Assembly (NCBI GenBank): GCA_963559605.1
Contig: CAUWLL010000011.1
Coordinates: forward strand, 1-64,000
DNA length: 64,000 nucleotides
From: Dorea_D sp963559605
Lineage (GTDB): Bacteria > Bacillota > Clostridia > Lachnospirales > Lachnospiraceae
Direction: 5' to 3'
The notes under the pieces: generated by a model
The model's input: the letters and a program-made list of their open reading frames with translations, nothing else
What the model was told of the DNA's origin: nothing
Databases searched by the model: none
Shown here: in pieces, positions 43,122 to 52,185 of the stretch
Position numbering within the stretch: position 1 is the stretch's first letter
How the letters are laid out: every line of letters begins with the position of its first letter
Position numbers and translations under genes: made by a program

Positions 43122-43175
43122 GTGTGAATCCTCCTTCATAAACTGGACTAAAATAGTAAAGATTTAAATAAAAAA

Positions 43176-43577
43176 TTATTTACAGAATAATTCGGATAAA
43201 AATTTCGCCTTCATTTCCTGTAAAAGTAAAGACTGCAGCCGACAGAACTCCTTGTGTACCATACAAGGCGCGTCTTTCGTGTTCTTCGGGCAGCAGTTAC
43301 CGTCTTTCATACATTCCATCAGCAAAATATCGGGCTCAATGGCTGTACAGACCTCATATAAAGAAATATCCGATAACGGACGTCTCAGAAAGTAGCCTCC
43401 GTTTACTCCGCGCTGGCTGGCGAGAAGCCCGGCTTTTTCCAGCTTCCTGGTGACTTTATATGTGATGGCAGAAGGCAGATATTCCATTTCACAGATTTTA
43501 GAGACGCTTAGCAATTCACCGGATGAAAGTGCTCGCATGACGCGGACTCCATAATCACATTCTTTTGTAAATAACAT
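43176..43577 (-). CDS. Rrf2-family regulator with Cys cluster
   Basis: A 133-residue winged-helix protein: MLFTKECDYGVRVMRAL, then LPSAITYKVTRKLEKAGLLASQRGVNGGYFLRRP, the Rrf2 signature. A C-x5-CC-x9-C-x7-C array (residues about 90-113, ECMKDGNCCPKN to HKEFC) could hold an Fe-S cluster as in IscR/NsrR/RsrR. It is the first gene of the CODH operon and probably regulates it in response to redox state, NO or cluster supply. Confidence 0.88.
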   Translation of the reverse strand: MLFTKECDYGVRVMRALSSGELLSVSKICEMEYLPSAITYKVTRKLEKAGLLASQRGVNGGYFLRRPLSDISLYEVCTAIEPDILLMECMKDGNCCPKNTKDAPCMVHKEFCRLQSLLLQEMKAKFLSELFCK

Positions 43578-43605
43578 ATCTGACCTCCTTTTTGGTTATG
43601 AATTC

Positions 43606-43634
43606 AATATATAATACTGCACCCGAATAGTCAA
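43606..43634 (-). promoter_or_regulatory. Promoter of the rrf2-CODH operon
   Basis: Minus-strand TTGACT (43634-43629), 17 bases, TATATT (43611-43606), 29 bases before the regulator's start codon. Confidence 0.75.
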
Positions 43635-43693
43635 GTATCGTGCACATATCAGGAAAAAACCGGAAATATGAACAAAAAAGAGGAGGAATTGTT

Positions 43694-43783
43694 ATGTTTT
43701 TGTCAAAGTTATTTATGAAAATATGTGCAAATCTGACAGAAAGAAGGAGCGTAAATTTTCTTGCAACAAAGAGGTATCTATAG
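43694..43783 (+). CDS. 29-codon ORF upstream of the symporter gene
   Basis: ATG 43694 has an ideal ribosome site (AGAGGAGGAATTGTT) and is followed by 28 sense codons and TAG. The peptide is basic and partly hydrophobic (MFLSKLFMKICANL, then RRS). The likely symporter promoter overlaps its end, so it is probably transcribed separately. Leader peptide, small protein or chance ORF cannot be told apart. Confidence 0.35.
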   Translation: MFLSKLFMKICANLTERRSVNFLATKRYL

Positions 43784-43789
43784 TATGAT
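43761..43789 (+). promoter_or_regulatory. Promoter of the symporter gene
   Basis: TTGCAA (43761-43766), 17 bases, TATGAT (43784-43789). Confidence 0.6.
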
Positions 43790-43840
43790 GAATTATAGCG
43801 TTAAAGCGTGAAAATAAACGGAAAGGATTTTAGAGTTCAT

Positions 43841-45226
43841 ATGGTTGCAATAATTGAGGCGGCATACCGCTTTTTATGGGGAGACTTGATCACGATCCCA
43901 CTGCCGGGAGGAAATAGTCTGGGACTTTCTCTGCTGGTGATCTTGTTAGTTCCCACAGGGATTTACTTTACGGTGAGGACAAGGTTTTTACCAATCCGGC
44001 TTTTCCCGGATATGGTACGGGCATTAAAAGAGAAGAAAGGAAGACGGGAGACGAATAACAGCTTATCTACCTTACAGACGCTGGTTGTTTCCACTGCCAC
44101 AAGGGTTGGCATGGGAAATCTGGTAGGAGTGGTGGCGGCGGTTTCCGCAGGAGGAGCCGGAGCTGTGTTCTGGATGTGGGTGACCGCTCTGCTTGGATCG
44201 TCGACAGCGTTTATCGAGGCAACTCTGGCACAGCTTTATAAGGAAAAGGATCCGCTTTACGGAGGGTATCGGGGAGGCCCGGCATACTATATCCACCATT
44301 TCCTAGAAACAAGAACGGGGAAGAAGAAAAATCACGTACTGCTGGCGGTGCTGTTTGCGATTTCAGGGTTGATCTGCTGGTGTGGGATCAGTCAGGTCAT
44401 CAGTAACTCGGTGGCATCTTCTTTTGAAAATGCGTTTCATATTCCACCGCTTTATACAACGATCGTTCTTGTGATCGGCGCTGCCGTGATCGTGCTTCGC
44501 AAAAATGCTACTGTGAAGGTATTGGATATTATGGTGCCGATTATGGCGGTTTGTTATTTTGTTATTACCGTGTTCATCATTGTAAAAAATATCGGACATA
44601 TTCCGGGAGTATTCGGACGTATTTTTCAGGAGGCGTTCGGGGTTCGTCAGGTTGTGGCAGGAGGTTTCGGCGCCGTGCTTATGAATGGTGTGAAAAGAGG
44701 TCTCTTCTCTAATGAGGCGGGTTCCGGTTCAGCCCCATGTGCGGCAGCGGCGGCGGAATGTGATATGCCGGTGAAGGCAGGACTTACGCAGGCGCTTGGT
44801 GTATTTATCGATACGATTGTAATTTGCAGTTGTACGGCCATGATCATGTTACTGGTTCCGGAAAATACGATCGCAGGCAAAGAAGGTATGGAACTTCTTC
44901 AGGCGGCTATGGAATATCATTTAGGTTCTTTCGGTGTGATCTTTATAGCGGCTACATTATTTATGTTCAGTTTTTCTACGTTCCTTGGAATTTTATTCTA
45001 TGCAAGAAGCAATGTTTCCTATTTATTTGGCGATCAATGGAAATGGCAGACGGCATATAAAGTTCTGGCGCTTGTGATGTTGTTTGTAGGGGGCATTGCG
45101 ACATACACCTTTGTCTGGGACTTAGGGGATGTGGGAATCGGATTGATGACTATATTTAATATTGGAATTTTGTATTTTATGGGGAATGAAGCGCTAAGGG
45201 AGCTTAAGAAATACGAAGAAGATTAA
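43841..45226 (+). CDS. Sodium:alanine/glycine symporter (AGCS family)
   Basis: 461 residues from ATG 43841 (AAGGA upstream); a GTG at 43808 in frame is an alternative but lies only about 12 bases from the predicted transcript start and has no ribosome site. About ten membrane helices. AGCS marks: LVVSTATRVGMGNLVGVVAAVSAGGAGAVFWMWVTALLG near residues 85-125, GGYRGGPAYYI, and GVKRGLFSNEAGSGSAPCAAAAA near 285. It imports alanine, glycine or D-alanine with Na+. Confidence 0.92.
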   Translation: MVAIIEAAYRFLWGDLITIPLPGGNSLGLSLLVILLVPTGIYFTVRTRFLPIRLFPDMVRALKEKKGRRETNNSLSTLQTLVVSTATRVGMGNLVGVVAAVSAGGAGAVFWMWVTALLGSSTAFIEATLAQLYKEKDPLYGGYRGGPAYYIHHFLETRTGKKKNHVLLAVLFAISGLICWCGISQVISNSVASSFENAFHIPPLYTTIVLVIGAAVIVLRKNATVKVLDIMVPIMAVCYFVITVFIIVKNIGHIPGVFGRIFQEAFGVRQVVAGGFGAVLMNGVKRGLFSNEAGSGSAPCAAAAAECDMPVKAGLTQALGVFIDTIVICSCTAMIMLLVPENTIAGKEGMELLQAAMEYHLGSFGVIFIAATLFMFSFSTFLGILFYARSNVSYLFGDQWKWQTAYKVLALVMLFVGGIATYTFVWDLGDVGIGLMTIFNIGILYFMGNEALRELKKYEED

Positions 45227-45263
45227 AGAGAAAACAAGTATGTCATAAAGGAGGGTTTTAAAT

Positions 45264-46586
45264 ATGGGATTTTCGTTAGATATAAGCGTACCTGTGATTA
45301 CGGTGTTTATACAGGGATTGATCAGTTTCTTTTCACCCTGCGTACTGCCGCTTTTGCCGTTGTACCTTGGGTATCTGTCGGGTGGAACGGTCGTTCGCGG
45401 GGAGGACGGGCAAGAGTGTTATGACCGGAAGAAGGTCATGCTTCATACAGTATTCTTTGTGATAGGTGTAAGTTTTGCGTTCTATTTATTAGGACTTGGC
45501 GTGACGGCGCTGGGCTCGTTTTTTAATTCCAACCATGCCATGTTCGCAAGGATCGGCGGTATTCTGGTTGTAGCCTTTGGTCTGTATCAGCTTGGCGTGT
45601 TCGGAACGTCCAAAGTACTTGGGACAGAGAGGAGACTACCGTTTCGGCTGGATAAACTTGCCATGTCTCCGATCACTGCGCTGCTGATGGGATTTACATT
45701 TAGCTTTGCGTGGACGCCCTGTGTAGGACCGACGCTTACTAGTGTTCTTTTGATGGCGGCATCTGCGGCAACCAAGGCAAAGGGGTTCTTGCTGATCGGT
45801 GTCTATACCTTAGGATTTGTATTGCCGTTTTTAGTGGTCGGTTTATTTACAACTTCTCTGTTGGGATTTTTTAAGAAGCATAGAAATGTTATGAAATATA
45901 CGGTGAAGGTCGGCGGTGTACTTATGATTTTCATGGGACTTCTGATGTTTACCGGAAAGATGAATGATGTGACCGGATATTTATCGAAGATTTCTCAACC
46001 GGAAAGCGGTCAGAGTACAGAAGAAAAGGATAAAGATAAGGCTTCCAGCGATTCAGAGGAAGCCGAAGGCAGTGAAGGGCAGCAGGCGGCAGCTTCGGAT
46101 GAAGAGAAAGAGGAGGCGGACAGCACAGAAGAAGAGGTTATGCCTGCCATAGATTTTGAACTGAAAGACCAGTTTGGAAAAACCCATAAACTAGAGGATT
46201 ATAAAGGAAAGACGATCTTCCTGAACTTTTGGGCGACTTGGTGTCCGCCGTGTAAAAAAGAAATGCCGGATATTCAGAAGTTATATGAGACGTATGATAC
46301 AGAAGGGGAAGACGGTGTTATCATTCTGGGCGTCGCCGCGCCGAATTACGGACAGGAAGGCTCGGAAGAAGATATTCAGAAGTTTTTGGAGGAAAAGGGA
46401 TATACCTACCCGGTACTCATGGATACAGGGGGTGCACTGTTTGAAGAATATGGCGTGTATTCTTATCCGACGACGTTTATGATTGACAGAAGCAGCAATG
46501 TGTTTGGTTATGTGAGCGGTATGATCACAGAGGACGTCATGCATAGTATTATCAAGCAGACACAGGAAGGAAAACGAGAGGAATAA
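45264..46586 (+). CDS. CcdA-like membrane protein fused to TlpA/ResA-like thioredoxin
   Basis: A 440-residue fusion. Residues 1-235 form a CcdA/DsbD-type six-helix transporter with redox cysteines in FFSPCVLPLLP (about residue 27) and AWTPCVGPTL (Cys153). A long acidic Ser/Glu-rich linker (about 245-295) leads to an extracytoplasmic thioredoxin domain with NFWATWCPPCKKEMP (Cys327, Cys330). One chain can thus move electrons from cytoplasmic thioredoxin to an outside disulphide reductase, serving cytochrome c maturation-like or extracellular redox repair. AGGAGGG precedes the ATG. Confidence 0.92.
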   Translation: MGFSLDISVPVITVFIQGLISFFSPCVLPLLPLYLGYLSGGTVVRGEDGQECYDRKKVMLHTVFFVIGVSFAFYLLGLGVTALGSFFNSNHAMFARIGGILVVAFGLYQLGVFGTSKVLGTERRLPFRLDKLAMSPITALLMGFTFSFAWTPCVGPTLTSVLLMAASAATKAKGFLLIGVYTLGFVLPFLVVGLFTTSLLGFFKKHRNVMKYTVKVGGVLMIFMGLLMFTGKMNDVTGYLSKISQPESGQSTEEKDKDKASSDSEEAEGSEGQQAAASDEEKEEADSTEEEVMPAIDFELKDQFGKTHKLEDYKGKTIFLNFWATWCPPCKKEMPDIQKLYETYDTEGEDGVIILGVAAPNYGQEGSEEDIQKFLEEKGYTYPVLMDTGGALFEEYGVYSYPTTFMIDRSSNVFGYVSGMITEDVMHSIIKQTQEGKREE

Positions 46587-46594
46587 AGAGAAAG

Positions 46595-46638
46595 AATACG
46601 TAATGGTAACAGTCATGTTATGATTACGTATTTTTTTT
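46595..46638 (+). terminator. Intrinsic terminator
   Basis: AATACGTAAT pairs with ATTACGTATT, extended by inner GTAAC/GTTAT pairs, followed by eight T. Confidence 0.88.
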
Positions 46639-46722
46639 GTAATTTTCTACCAAATCAAAATTTTAGTATTTGTGCAGAATAACAGAAATGATGAAAATAC
46701 GACAAAAAAAATATACAAAGTG

Positions 46723-46781
46723 TTTACAAATTTGAATTTTAGAGTTATTATTTTTATATCAACTGGTTATAACATCATAAC
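46723..46781 (+). promoter_or_regulatory. Promoter and possible operator of the nucleoside-type operon
   Basis: TTTACA (46723-46728), 17 bases, TATTAT (46746-46751). Just past the expected start, GTTAT-AACATC-ATAAC (46766-46781) forms an inverted repeat that could bind the GntR-type regulator encoded at the operon's end. Confidence 0.6.
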
Positions 46782-46849
46782 GACATATTAAGTGGTATTG
46801 AGTTATGAAAGTTATCTAACAACATTCGCAAATGAGGAGGAAAAAAGAA

Positions 46850-48040
46850 ATGAAAAATCGTTGGAAACAAGTAGTTGGAGTGTTGCTGGCAGGAGTAATG
46901 GTATTCGGAACGATTACCGGTTGCAGCGGAAAAGGTGAGGAAAAAGGAGAAGGAAAGGCAAGTGATGTCAAAGTTGCGATCATTTGCAGCGCCGCAGGAC
47001 AGAATGATAACGGTTACAATCAGTCGGCAGTAGAGGGAGCCAAAAAGGCAAAAGAAGAATTTGGAGTAGACTATAAGATTGTAGAGCCTACAACAGGTGT
47101 TCCGCAGGCATTAGAGTCACTGGCAGATGAGGGTTACAATGTGATCTTCAACTTAGAGTATGACTTCGAGGCTTTGATCCAGGGAACAGGCGGAGCAATG
47201 CCAATCGCAGAGATGTACCCGGACGTTACATTTGTATGTGTAAACGATAATCCGAACAAGAACGAGAAGGGCGAAGTGATCCACAAAAATGTAATCAGCG
47301 CATTATTTGACGTGCACGAGGCTTCTTTTGTTGCAGGAGCGCTGGCTGCCTTAGTAAATGAAAATGCAGAAGAGTTATTCGGAACTGAGAATTACAAATT
47401 CACACCGGTAGACAAGGGCGGACGTTCTATGGGATTCATCGGCGGAACAAACTCTAACGGTATTACAGTATTCTCATACGGCTATATCGAGGGAATCAAT
47501 CATATTGCAAAAGAGTTAGGTGTGAAATACGATTACTATGCAAAATACGATGCAGGATTTACTGATTCTGCTACAGGAAGTACAGTAGCTGGTACATATT
47601 TCGGACAGGGAGCGAATGTTGTATTCTCAGTAGCAGGTTCTGTTGGAGACGGAGCTGCTACAAAGGCAAAAGAAGAAGGTAAGCTGGCAATCCAGGTTGA
47701 CGCGAATAAGGATGCACAGCAGCCGGGATATATTTTGACAAGTGTTATCAAAAACACTGAAGTTCCTGTTTATGAAATCGTGAAAGAGGCGGTAAACGGA
47801 AAAATCAGCGAGATGGACAGAGTACAGTCCTATTCTCTGGATTCCGGCGCAGCTTCTATCACAGACTTATCTGAAATCAGTAAACATGTTCAGGAAAGCG
47901 GACAGGCAAAATGGAAAGAGATCCAGGATAAAATCGCAGAACTTGAGAAAGCTATTGCAGATGGAACGATTGAAGTGACAGATGCACAGAGCGGAGAAGA
48001 ATTTGATCCGGCAAGCTGTCCAAATGTTACAATCAAATAA
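46850..48040 (+). CDS. BMP-family (PnrA/Med-like) nucleoside-binding lipoprotein
   Basis: Start ATG 46850 behind AGGAGG gives 396 residues. Lipobox ITGCS near residue 22. BMP features: AIICSAAGQNDNGYNQSAVEGAKKAKEEFGVDYKIVEP near the start, NVIFNLEYDFEALIQ, and GGRSMGFIGGTNSNGITVFSYGYIEGI in the hinge region. BMP proteins of this type bind purine and other nucleosides. It feeds the ATPase and two permeases that follow. Confidence 0.92.
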   Translation: MKNRWKQVVGVLLAGVMVFGTITGCSGKGEEKGEGKASDVKVAIICSAAGQNDNGYNQSAVEGAKKAKEEFGVDYKIVEPTTGVPQALESLADEGYNVIFNLEYDFEALIQGTGGAMPIAEMYPDVTFVCVNDNPNKNEKGEVIHKNVISALFDVHEASFVAGALAALVNENAEELFGTENYKFTPVDKGGRSMGFIGGTNSNGITVFSYGYIEGINHIAKELGVKYDYYAKYDAGFTDSATGSTVAGTYFGQGANVVFSVAGSVGDGAATKAKEEGKLAIQVDANKDAQQPGYILTSVIKNTEVPVYEIVKEAVNGKISEMDRVQSYSLDSGAASITDLSEISKHVQESGQAKWKEIQDKIAELEKAIADGTIEVTDAQSGEEFDPASCPNVTIK

Positions 48041-48068
48041 TATTTGACGGCGGAAAAGGGGTAAGAGG

Positions 48069-49613
48069 ATGAACAGCATGATACAGGCAATAGATCTGAC
48101 AAAAAAATTCGGTGATTTTACTGCAAACGACCATATAAATCTTGATGTGAAAGAAAAAGAGATTAAATGTATTGTCGGAGAAAACGGAGCTGGAAAATCT
48201 ACTATGATGAATATGCTTTACGGCTTAGTGCAGCCTACAAGCGGCAAAATATTAATCCGCGGGAAAGAAGTTGTTCTGAACAGCCCAATAGATGCTATCG
48301 CAAATGGTATAGGAATGGTGCACCAGCATTTTAAGCTGGTGCCAAGCCTTACTGTTTATGAAAATATTTTACTGGGTGTGGAAATCAATGTAAAAAAAGG
48401 GAACATAAAAACTCCGATCGTAAATCAAAAAGAAGAAATTAAAAGAGTAAAAGAATTAATTCAGGAAAATCATTTTGAATTAGATCCTATGGATAAGATA
48501 GAAGATATTTCGGTAGGCGGACGTCAGAGGGTTGAAATCTTAAAAATGCTTTATCGAAATGTTGATATATTGATTTTAGATGAGCCGACAGCAGTGTTGA
48601 CACCACAGGAAGTGGATGAACTGATGGAGACGCTCAAAGGTTTGAAGGAGCAGGGCAAAACGATTATTGTGATCACCCATAAGCTCCGGGAAGTTATGGA
48701 GCTGGCAGACAGCATTACCGTCATCAAACAGGGAAAGGTCATCGGAAATGTATTGAAGAAAGATACCAGTGAACGTGAACTGGCACAGATGATGGTTGGA
48801 AGAGACGTTGTACTTTCGGTAAAAAACGAAAGACAGCATGAGGTAGAAAAAGAGGTTGTCTATCAGGTGGAGAACCTGACCACCGTGAATGATTATGGAA
48901 AAGAAGTCGTGTCCAATGTATCTTTTGAAGTTCGTAAAGGAGAGATTCTCGGAGTCGCAGGTGTAGAAGGAAACGGACAGTCGGAACTTGTGAAGATCAT
49001 GACCGGGCTGATGGAATCTACCGGAGGAAAGATTACCTTTGATCATCAGGACGTGACAAACTGGTGGCCGAAGAAATTGCGTAGCGCAGGTCTTGGTATC
49101 ATTCCGGAGGATAGATACGCGCAGGGGCTTTGTAAAGATATGAGTATTGCGGATAACTGTATTGCCGGCTATCACGGAGATAAAGAAATCTGCAAAAACG
49201 GTTTGTTTAACAGCAAAAAAATTAACAGTAAGCGCGACGGATTTATCAAAGAGTTTGATATTCGTGTGAGCTGCGCGGAAGGAACAATAGGAAGTCTGTC
49301 TGGAGGAAATGCGCAGAAGGTCATTATAGCAAGAGAACTTTCCTCGAAGCCGAAAGTATTAATCGCATGTCAGCCTACACGCGGCGTGGATATTGGCTCG
49401 ATTGAATTTATACATAAACAGATCTTGAAATTCCGTGACGAAGGAAACACCGTTATTCTTGTTTCCAGTGAGTTGTCGGAGATCATGAGTCTGTCTGACA
49501 GGATTATTGTAATGTATAAAGGAAAAATATCAGGAGAAGTTTGTTCCAATGAAGTTTCCATGGCAGAAATCGGACTGCTTATGGCGGGTATTGAAAAAGG
49601 AGAGGAGGCATAG
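48069..49613 (+). CDS. ABC transporter ATPase with two nucleotide-binding domains (NupA/RbsA-type)
   Basis: A 514-residue double ATPase. Domain one: Walker A GENGAGKST near residue 40, MVHQHFKLVPSLTVYENI, signature ISVGGRQRVEI, Walker B LILDEPTAVLTPQE. Domain two has the usual degenerate Walker A GVEGNGQSEL, signature SLSGGNAQKV and ACQPTRGVDIGS. This is the nucleoside/ribose importer type. GGGGTAAGAGG precedes the ATG; overlaps nothing but is four bases from the first permease. Confidence 0.93.
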   Translation: MNSMIQAIDLTKKFGDFTANDHINLDVKEKEIKCIVGENGAGKSTMMNMLYGLVQPTSGKILIRGKEVVLNSPIDAIANGIGMVHQHFKLVPSLTVYENILLGVEINVKKGNIKTPIVNQKEEIKRVKELIQENHFELDPMDKIEDISVGGRQRVEILKMLYRNVDILILDEPTAVLTPQEVDELMETLKGLKEQGKTIIVITHKLREVMELADSITVIKQGKVIGNVLKKDTSERELAQMMVGRDVVLSVKNERQHEVEKEVVYQVENLTTVNDYGKEVVSNVSFEVRKGEILGVAGVEGNGQSELVKIMTGLMESTGGKITFDHQDVTNWWPKKLRSAGLGIIPEDRYAQGLCKDMSIADNCIAGYHGDKEICKNGLFNSKKINSKRDGFIKEFDIRVSCAEGTIGSLSGGNAQKVIIARELSSKPKVLIACQPTRGVDIGSIEFIHKQILKFRDEGNTVILVSSELSEIMSLSDRIIVMYKGKISGEVCSNEVSMAEIGLLMAGIEKGEEA

Positions 49614-49616
49614 CAG

Positions 49617-50681
49617 ATGAAACAGAAAGGAAATTTGCTTAATCATGTTTTAAATTCCATTCTTCCGGTAGTCCTTGCATTTGTTTTAGGTGCGGTTGTC
49701 ATCCTTGCAATTGGCGAAGATCCGCTGGAAACATACAGTGTTTTAATACAAAAATCTTTATTTACCTCCAAAGGCTTTATGAATACGCTGCATTATGCAT
49801 CACCCTTGATTTTGACAGGTCTTGCTATTGCGGTAACATTCAAAGCGAATATTTACAATATGGGTGTGGAAGGACAGATGTTGCTGGGAGGATTTTTCGC
49901 GGGAATTGCAGGAGCATATTTGCCGGAAATGAATTCTATAGTACATAAGCTGATCTGTTTTGGAGTCGCTGTTTTGTGTGGTATGGCATTTGCGTTAATT
50001 CCTGCACTTTTAAAGGCTTATTGTAATGTGAATGAGATGGTTGTGACATTGATGTTGAATTACGCCATGATAAAAGCCTTGGAGTTCCTGACAACGGGTG
50101 TATTCAGGGATGAAACAGCCGGATATGTGGCAACGCCGACGATCAAAGAGGGCGCAATGTTTACGAGATTCGGTATTTCCCGTATGACAATGTTCTTTGT
50201 GATCACCATGATTATATTGATCATTATGTATTTCATGATGAATAAGTCTAAACTCGGATATGAGATAACGGCAATCGGAAAGAATCCAGAGTTTGCGGAA
50301 GCTACAGGTATGAATGTAGGTAAAAAAATCATCATCATGATGCTTATCAGCGGTGCGCTTTCAGGAATTGCCGGAGCAGGCTGGATGATGAGCGATCAGT
50401 TTAAATACACACTGAGCTTTTCTTCGAATCCGGGACTTGGATGGGACGGTATGCTGATCGCACTGTTAGGAGGACATTCTCCGGCGGGTATTTTCATCGC
50501 GGCAGTATTTTATGCAGCGCTTAAAACAGGAAGTGACAGTATCAATATGTACACTACTGTTCCGAAAGAGATTATTGCGATCATTCAGGGAATGATTATT
50601 TTATTCCTCGCGGTAAAATTCATCAAAGATAATGCAAAGGTATTTGGCGGATTTAAGAAAGTGAGGAAGGAGGAAGCGTAA
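49617..50681 (+). CDS. Nucleoside-type ABC permease 1
   Basis: A 354-residue BPD_transp_2 permease with eight to ten helices. TGLAIAVTFKANIYNMGVEGQMLLGGFFAGI near residues 62-92 and NEMVVTLMLNYAMIKALEF near 140 are NupB/YufP-type signatures. It ends by sharing a base with the next ATG. Confidence 0.92.
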   Translation: MKQKGNLLNHVLNSILPVVLAFVLGAVVILAIGEDPLETYSVLIQKSLFTSKGFMNTLHYASPLILTGLAIAVTFKANIYNMGVEGQMLLGGFFAGIAGAYLPEMNSIVHKLICFGVAVLCGMAFALIPALLKAYCNVNEMVVTLMLNYAMIKALEFLTTGVFRDETAGYVATPTIKEGAMFTRFGISRMTMFFVITMIILIIMYFMMNKSKLGYEITAIGKNPEFAEATGMNVGKKIIIMMLISGALSGIAGAGWMMSDQFKYTLSFSSNPGLGWDGMLIALLGGHSPAGIFIAAVFYAALKTGSDSINMYTTVPKEIIAIIQGMIILFLAVKFIKDNAKVFGGFKKVRKEEA

Positions 50682-51595
50682 TGGATTTATTAAATAGTAT
50701 TTTGTATGATACCGTTTATCACAGCGCGCCTATTATTCTGTGCGTAATCGGTGGAATTTTCGCTTACAAAGCGAACGTGCTTAATATCGCACTGGAGGGA
50801 ATGATGTTAAACGGCGCATTTGTATCCGTACTCGTTGCGTATTTGACAGGCAGCATTCCGGTTGCGATCATCAGCGCTATTGTGACTACACTTCTTTGGG
50901 GACTGGTCTTTTCTTTCCTGGGTATTACTTGTAAGGGAAATGTTATCGTCATCGGTCTGGGAATTAACTTAATTGTTCCGGCTATCGCAGAATTTGTGTT
51001 GAAAGTGATGGAGCTTGCAAATATCAGTCTACAGGGAGTGAATGTGGCTGATTTTAAGATCAATATCCCGGTTATCGGAAGCATTCCTGTCATCGGAAAA
51101 ATCTTAAGCGGTCATCCGACGATCACTTACCTTGCATTTATAGGAATCGCATTTTTTGCAGTGCTGATGTACAAGACCAGATTCGGTATTTATGTCAGAG
51201 TCGTAGGAGAAAATGAAGACTCTGCGGTGAGCCTCGGAATTAAAACCAATCGTTACAAATATGCGGCAGTTCTGATCGGAGCATTTTGTTGTGCTCTTGC
51301 AGGTATTAACCTGTCCTTCGAGAGAATGGCAATGTTTACCAATGATATGACCGCCGGACGTGGTTTTATTGCGATTGCGGCGATCTACTGCGGGCAGGGA
51401 CGTCCGGTAGCTTCCTCCCTTTATGCGATTCTGTTCGGTGTTGCCCGTGCACTTTCTGTAAACTTAAGTGTATATGCAGGACCGGCAGCAGGTCTTTTCG
51501 ACACCATTCCGTATATTATCATGGTGACTGTACTGGCAGTTGTTTCTTTTATGAAATATAAGAACGTAAAGGTACGAGGATATAAGTTTGAATAG
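50681..51595 (+). CDS. Nucleoside-type ABC permease 2
   Basis: A 304-residue partner permease. GGIFAYKANVLNIALEGMMLNGAFVSVL near residues 24-52, RVVGENEDSAVSLGIKTNRYK near 175 and TAGRGFIAIAAIYCG near 225 match NupC/YufQ-type permeases. ATGs overlap (TAATG), indicating coupled translation. Confidence 0.92.
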   Translation: MDLLNSILYDTVYHSAPIILCVIGGIFAYKANVLNIALEGMMLNGAFVSVLVAYLTGSIPVAIISAIVTTLLWGLVFSFLGITCKGNVIVIGLGINLIVPAIAEFVLKVMELANISLQGVNVADFKINIPVIGSIPVIGKILSGHPTITYLAFIGIAFFAVLMYKTRFGIYVRVVGENEDSAVSLGIKTNRYKYAAVLIGAFCCALAGINLSFERMAMFTNDMTAGRGFIAIAAIYCGQGRPVASSLYAILFGVARALSVNLSVYAGPAAGLFDTIPYIIMVTVLAVVSFMKYKNVKVRGYKFE

Positions 51596-51606
51596 GAGTG
51601 TGGGAT

Positions 51607-52173
51607 ATGGGAAAAACAGCGTTGATCATTGTTGATATGGTAAGAGATTTCACAGATCCGGAAGGACTTGTCTATTATCCGCAGAACCGGGAAATATTAC
51701 CGAAGATAAAAGAAGTATTAGAAGCGTGCAGAAAACATGACGTTCTTGTTGTATTTATGCAACATCAAAATCGCAAAGGAAAGTTTGACCGTAAAGCGGC
51801 GGCCATGAGACCGAATTGTCTGGAAGGTACTTTTGGCGTAGAGATCGATCCTATGTTGGAAGTGGACAGTGAAAAAGATTATGTAATCCCTAAAAGGCGG
51901 TACAGCGGGTTCTTTGCGACAGATCTGGATCTGGTGCTTCGCGAAAATGACGTCAAAAATGTGATCATTGTGGGAACAAAGACAAACTGCTGTATTCGGG
52001 CAACTGTGACAGATGCGTTTTATCTGGATTACGAGCCTTATGTTGTCAGAGAATGTGTTGCGACAAATTCAGAAACAGTAAATGAAGTACATTTGACAGA
52101 TATTGATAAATATCTGGGACATGTGATCGATATGGAAACATTGTTTTCTATGTTAGAAAAAGGAGAGCTGTAA
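51607..52173 (+). CDS. Isochorismatase-like cysteine hydrolase
   Basis: 188 residues from ATG 51607 behind TAGGAGTG. Catalytic triad pieces are ALIIVDMVRDF (Asp near residue 9), VIPKRRYSGFFATDLD (Lys near 98) and GTKTNCCIRATVTDAFYLDY (nucleophile Cys near 130). Family members hydrolyse amide or vinyl ether groups (nicotinamide, N-carbamoyl compounds, ureidoacrylate). In this operon an amide or ureido group released from a nucleobase is a reasonable substrate guess. Confidence 0.88.
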   Translation: MGKTALIIVDMVRDFTDPEGLVYYPQNREILPKIKEVLEACRKHDVLVVFMQHQNRKGKFDRKAAAMRPNCLEGTFGVEIDPMLEVDSEKDYVIPKRRYSGFFATDLDLVLRENDVKNVIIVGTKTNCCIRATVTDAFYLDYEPYVVRECVATNSETVNEVHLTDIDKYLGHVIDMETLFSMLEKGEL

Positions 52174-52185
52174 GGAGGCAAACGG

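Noticed and set aside
46752..46849. Purine-type riboswitch before the BMP gene
   Set aside because: The conserved purine-riboswitch loop sequences are missing; only a small inverted repeat is seen.
48576..49175. 199-codon minus-strand frame inside the nucleoside ABC ATPase gene
   Set aside because: Antisense shadow of a well-supported gene; the peptide is His/Cys/Leu-rich noise.
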